Origin: Myrica gale
Lineage: Eukaryota; Streptophyta; Magnoliopsida; Fagales; Myricaceae
NCBI GenBank assembly: GCA_963930655.1
Contig: OZ005610.1
Span: 25,568,501-25,632,500, forward strand
Direction: 5' to 3'
DNA: 64,000 bases
Shown here: one piece after another, positions 61,914 through 64,000 of the stretch
Layout: each line of letters starts with the position of its first letter
How positions within the stretch are numbered: the first letter of the stretch is position 1
The notes under the pieces: model-generated
Database searches by the model: none
What the model was told of the DNA's origin: nothing
Seen by the model: the letters and a program-made list of their open reading frames with translations, nothing else
Made by a program: the position numbers and the translations under genes

Positions 61914-62871
61914 CTGCAAAAGTGCAGTGTCTTTTGGACTGTTGTTTATTTGACGGGTCTTTATTGAGGATTTGTTTTGGTTTTTTGTGTTATTCTAGCG
62001 GGAGCATGAAAAATTATAGTTTCTTACCATAAGATAGTCATAGTCATTCTAGAAGTCAGGGCATAGTATTTCAGTCCCAGAGGATGTAATTGAAAGCTTA
62101 GATTTTCGTTTCTTAGTGAGAGTTGATTTGAGTTGCGTTATTCTGTACGATGTAGAATGCTCGTTACGATGACAGTAGACATTTGGTTGGTGCTTCATAA
62201 TGGCCAAGCTGGCTTGAAAGTTTTGTTCCGTGTTGTTTCACCTTTTGGATTGCATGTCTGTTGGTTTATTTTAGGGCCTGACGTTCGCATTGATTTGAAA
62301 TGTGCTCCATTTTATTTTTTGGGGGGTTTGGAATTGCTCCCGAGGCAACTATCATGATATGGGAAACCGATGCCATCAAAGAAGTCTAATTGATGCGAGG
62401 AGATGGCTATGCAATCAGTACGTTGGATGTTGTGCTTTTACCTCAGCTAATGAAGAGGCTGAAAAGCAAAATTGGCCGACCTTAGGAAATGACAAATTCA
62501 CCATACTTCTTCATTCTGATTTTTGAGTAGCTATTTTGCAGGGTTTAAATTGAATTTCCTTACAAAGTGTCACTTAAAAGCATTGTTTTCTTTGTCATTG
62601 AGGTAATAAAAAAGCTTGGAGCACAGAGGGAACGAGAATGGCAAGGGCTGGTGATGCCAGTTTCACAAAATCTCTATTAATGATCCTAATCTAGGCAAAA
62701 CACGGGTTAATTAAGCTTGAAACAAAAATACCAGTGGAGACGATAGCTAAACAATATAGGAAACACCAGAAAAAATGGAAAATTTCCCCCCATCATCATC
62801 CGAAAGCTACAAAATTTCGGTAAATTTTGAAGGGCAATCGGGAATGATTTGTGTTTTTATTATATTTTCGA
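61914..62871. other. Intergenic spacer between convergent genes
   Basis: Holds the 3' UTRs of the zinc-finger gene (plus) and the membrane-protein gene (minus). Overlapping short frames at 62133-62526 are unsupported. No transposon end seen. Confidence 0.5.
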
Positions 62872-63429
62872 TCACGGACCCTTGAATATGGAAGTCGGAG
62901 CCAAAGGAGCAGAGTCCAGCTGGTAAAGATTGAGGGAGGGACCCACAAACCGGAATAGTATCCAACCCCCGATGACGATGAAGATGGAGGCGTAAGCAAA
63001 CTTGTTGAGCCAAAACAGCATACCCTTTTCCCCCACGTACAGCTCTATTGCCTTCTCTGCAAAACTCATGTCCTCCCACTTTTTTGGAGGATCAGAAGCT
63101 GAAGCTCGAGGCTGCGCCTTCGTCAATTGCCCATTGCCGACACCATCCTCCCTCTGCCTTCTCGACTGCCTTCTCGACCTTCGTCTGTACTTGATTTCCA
63201 CTGTGTTCGGTGGCGTTACAGGCCGCGGAACAGCTGGCTGTGCACCGTCTCCATTGGCGGTGTTATTATCGTCACTACTAGTGTTGGTGCTGTTGATGGG
63301 ACTTACCCTAAGCGATCGTTGGTGGCAGTGTAGGGAGATTTGCAAGTGCTTGACAAAAGGCTTGGTGAAGATAAGGGGTGTTGGCGGTGACGATTTTGAA
63401 CTGAGAGGCTGGAGGAAATTGGTGCCCAT
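62872..63429 (-). CDS. Small predicted plastid membrane protein
   Basis: Single exon, 185 residues. The first 45-50 residues are rich in Ser, Thr, Pro and Lys with almost no acidic residues, as in a chloroplast transit peptide. A disordered, Arg-rich middle (KYRRRSRRQSRRQRE at about 80-94) is followed by a conserved-looking KKWEDMSFAEKAIELYVGEK block and one transmembrane helix (about residues 144-166, YASIFIVIGGWILFRFVG). A short tail follows. I recall an Arabidopsis 'transmembrane protein' of this kind (At2g17972) next to the RanBP2 zinc-finger gene, which supports the call; no function is known to me. The long plus-strand frame over it (63002-63709) is an antisense shadow. Confidence 0.8.
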   Translation of the reverse strand: MGTNFLQPLSSKSSPPTPLIFTKPFVKHLQISLHCHQRSLRVSPINSTNTSSDDNNTANGDGAQPAVPRPVTPPNTVEIKYRRRSRRQSRRQREDGVGNGQLTKAQPRASASDPPKKWEDMSFAEKAIELYVGEKGMLFWLNKFAYASIFIVIGGWILFRFVGPSLNLYQLDSAPLAPTSIFKGP

Positions 63430-64000
63430 TTCCTTCTACCCGAAGCTGCAGCAGCAGGAGCTAGTGGTTGGATTTGCTTATCCTCTCTTATCTTCTGGGT
63501 GTGACTCGGTTACTCGGTCAGATGTTCTCTTTTTTTTTTTTTTTTTTTTTTTATCACCCAAGTTAACTTTGCAGTTCTCTCCTCGCTCCAAGGTGGCGCT
63601 TTGTCGGCCTAAACGTGCAAAGCCCAACCCAACATGTGAGTTCAGGTTGTGTGCTTTTGCAACTCCTAAGAAGACTGGGCTTTTAGATGGGCCTTCAACA
63701 AACTACTAAAATTTCGGAATGCGAAGTCGGAAGATGCCAATTTGTCCACCGATGTGATGAAAACCCGGTTTAAACGTCTCGTTCGATTTTTGTTTTTCTT
63801 TTAGAGGCATGAGAATATAAGGAAAAAGCATTTCTATCTCTAATCACCTCAATAGATATGGGCCTGGGTAGCAAATATAACCCTTATATAACAAAGATGA
63901 CTATTGAAGTACTTTTGTCTTTCACTAAAATAGGGATTTTTTTATACCATCTGAAAATCTAGTATTATAGCTTAATGAACAAATTTAATGCTTATTTTCC
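63430..64000. other. 5' flank of the membrane-protein gene with T23 run
   Basis: Should contain the promoter and leader of the minus-strand gene starting at 63429. A run of 23 T (63530-63552) is the main landmark. No other gene is supported up to the window edge. Confidence 0.5.

Noticed and set aside
63002-63709. 235-codon plus-strand frame
   Set aside because: Mostly antisense to the membrane-protein exon, then runs through the T23 tract, giving a poly-Phe stretch; not plausible as a protein.

Overview
This is nuclear DNA from a flowering plant, almost certainly a eudicot. It has AT-rich spacers, spliceosomal introns with GT..AG borders and plant-specific protein families (SAUR, RPW8-type NLR, WW-less Pin1, plant MsrA5). 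It also carries many small non-autonomous transposons and tRNA-derived SINEs. I see no prokaryotic, organellar or viral gene. I rebuilt eleven protein-coding genes exon by exon from splice borders, reading phase and family resemblance, and found one ribosomal-protein pseudogene.

Layout. 2-7 kb: a minus-strand hnRNP Q/R-like protein with three RRMs (10 coding exons), divergent from a BORCS5/myrlysin-like gene (7.1-10.9 kb, plus). 11.8-12.9 kb: intronless GDP-mannose 4,6-dehydratase (minus). 13-19 kb: gene-poor spacer with two foldback elements, a hAT-type element and an LTR relic. 19.5-24 kb: CCCH zinc-finger gene (plus), convergent with Pin1 (24.8-26.4 kb, minus). 27.7-29.9 kb: MSRA5-like gene (minus). 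30.7-32 kb: RPL8 pseudogene. 35.2-38.1 kb: conserved coiled-coil protein (plus). 39.1-41.1 kb: YEATS-domain GAS41/YAF9 protein (plus). 45.5 kb: SAUR (plus). 46-52 kb: repeat-rich spacer. 52.3-56 kb: NRG1-like helper NLR (minus). 59-61.9 kb: RanBP2-type zinc-finger protein (plus), convergent with a small plastid-targeted-looking membrane protein (62.9-63.4 kb).

From 24.8 kb to the end, the set Pin1, MSRA5, RPL8, coiled-coil, YEATS, SAUR, RanBP2 zinc finger and small membrane protein matches, as I remember the locus numbering, the Arabidopsis chromosome 2 neighbourhood around At2g17972-At2g18040. The NLR and the transposons look like local additions, and the RPL8 copy has decayed in place.

The genes do not form one pathway. 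They are independent housekeeping, signalling and immunity genes. I found no clear undescribed multi-gene system. The points most worth a second look are: a two-copy 232-bp element family with perfect 9-bp target duplications; foldback elements with cores built from GGTCGACCG words; a hAT element nested in a palindrome; two SINEs with long target duplications; the disabled RPL8 beside a foldback element; and the MSRA5-like protein with Ser at the canonical catalytic Cys.
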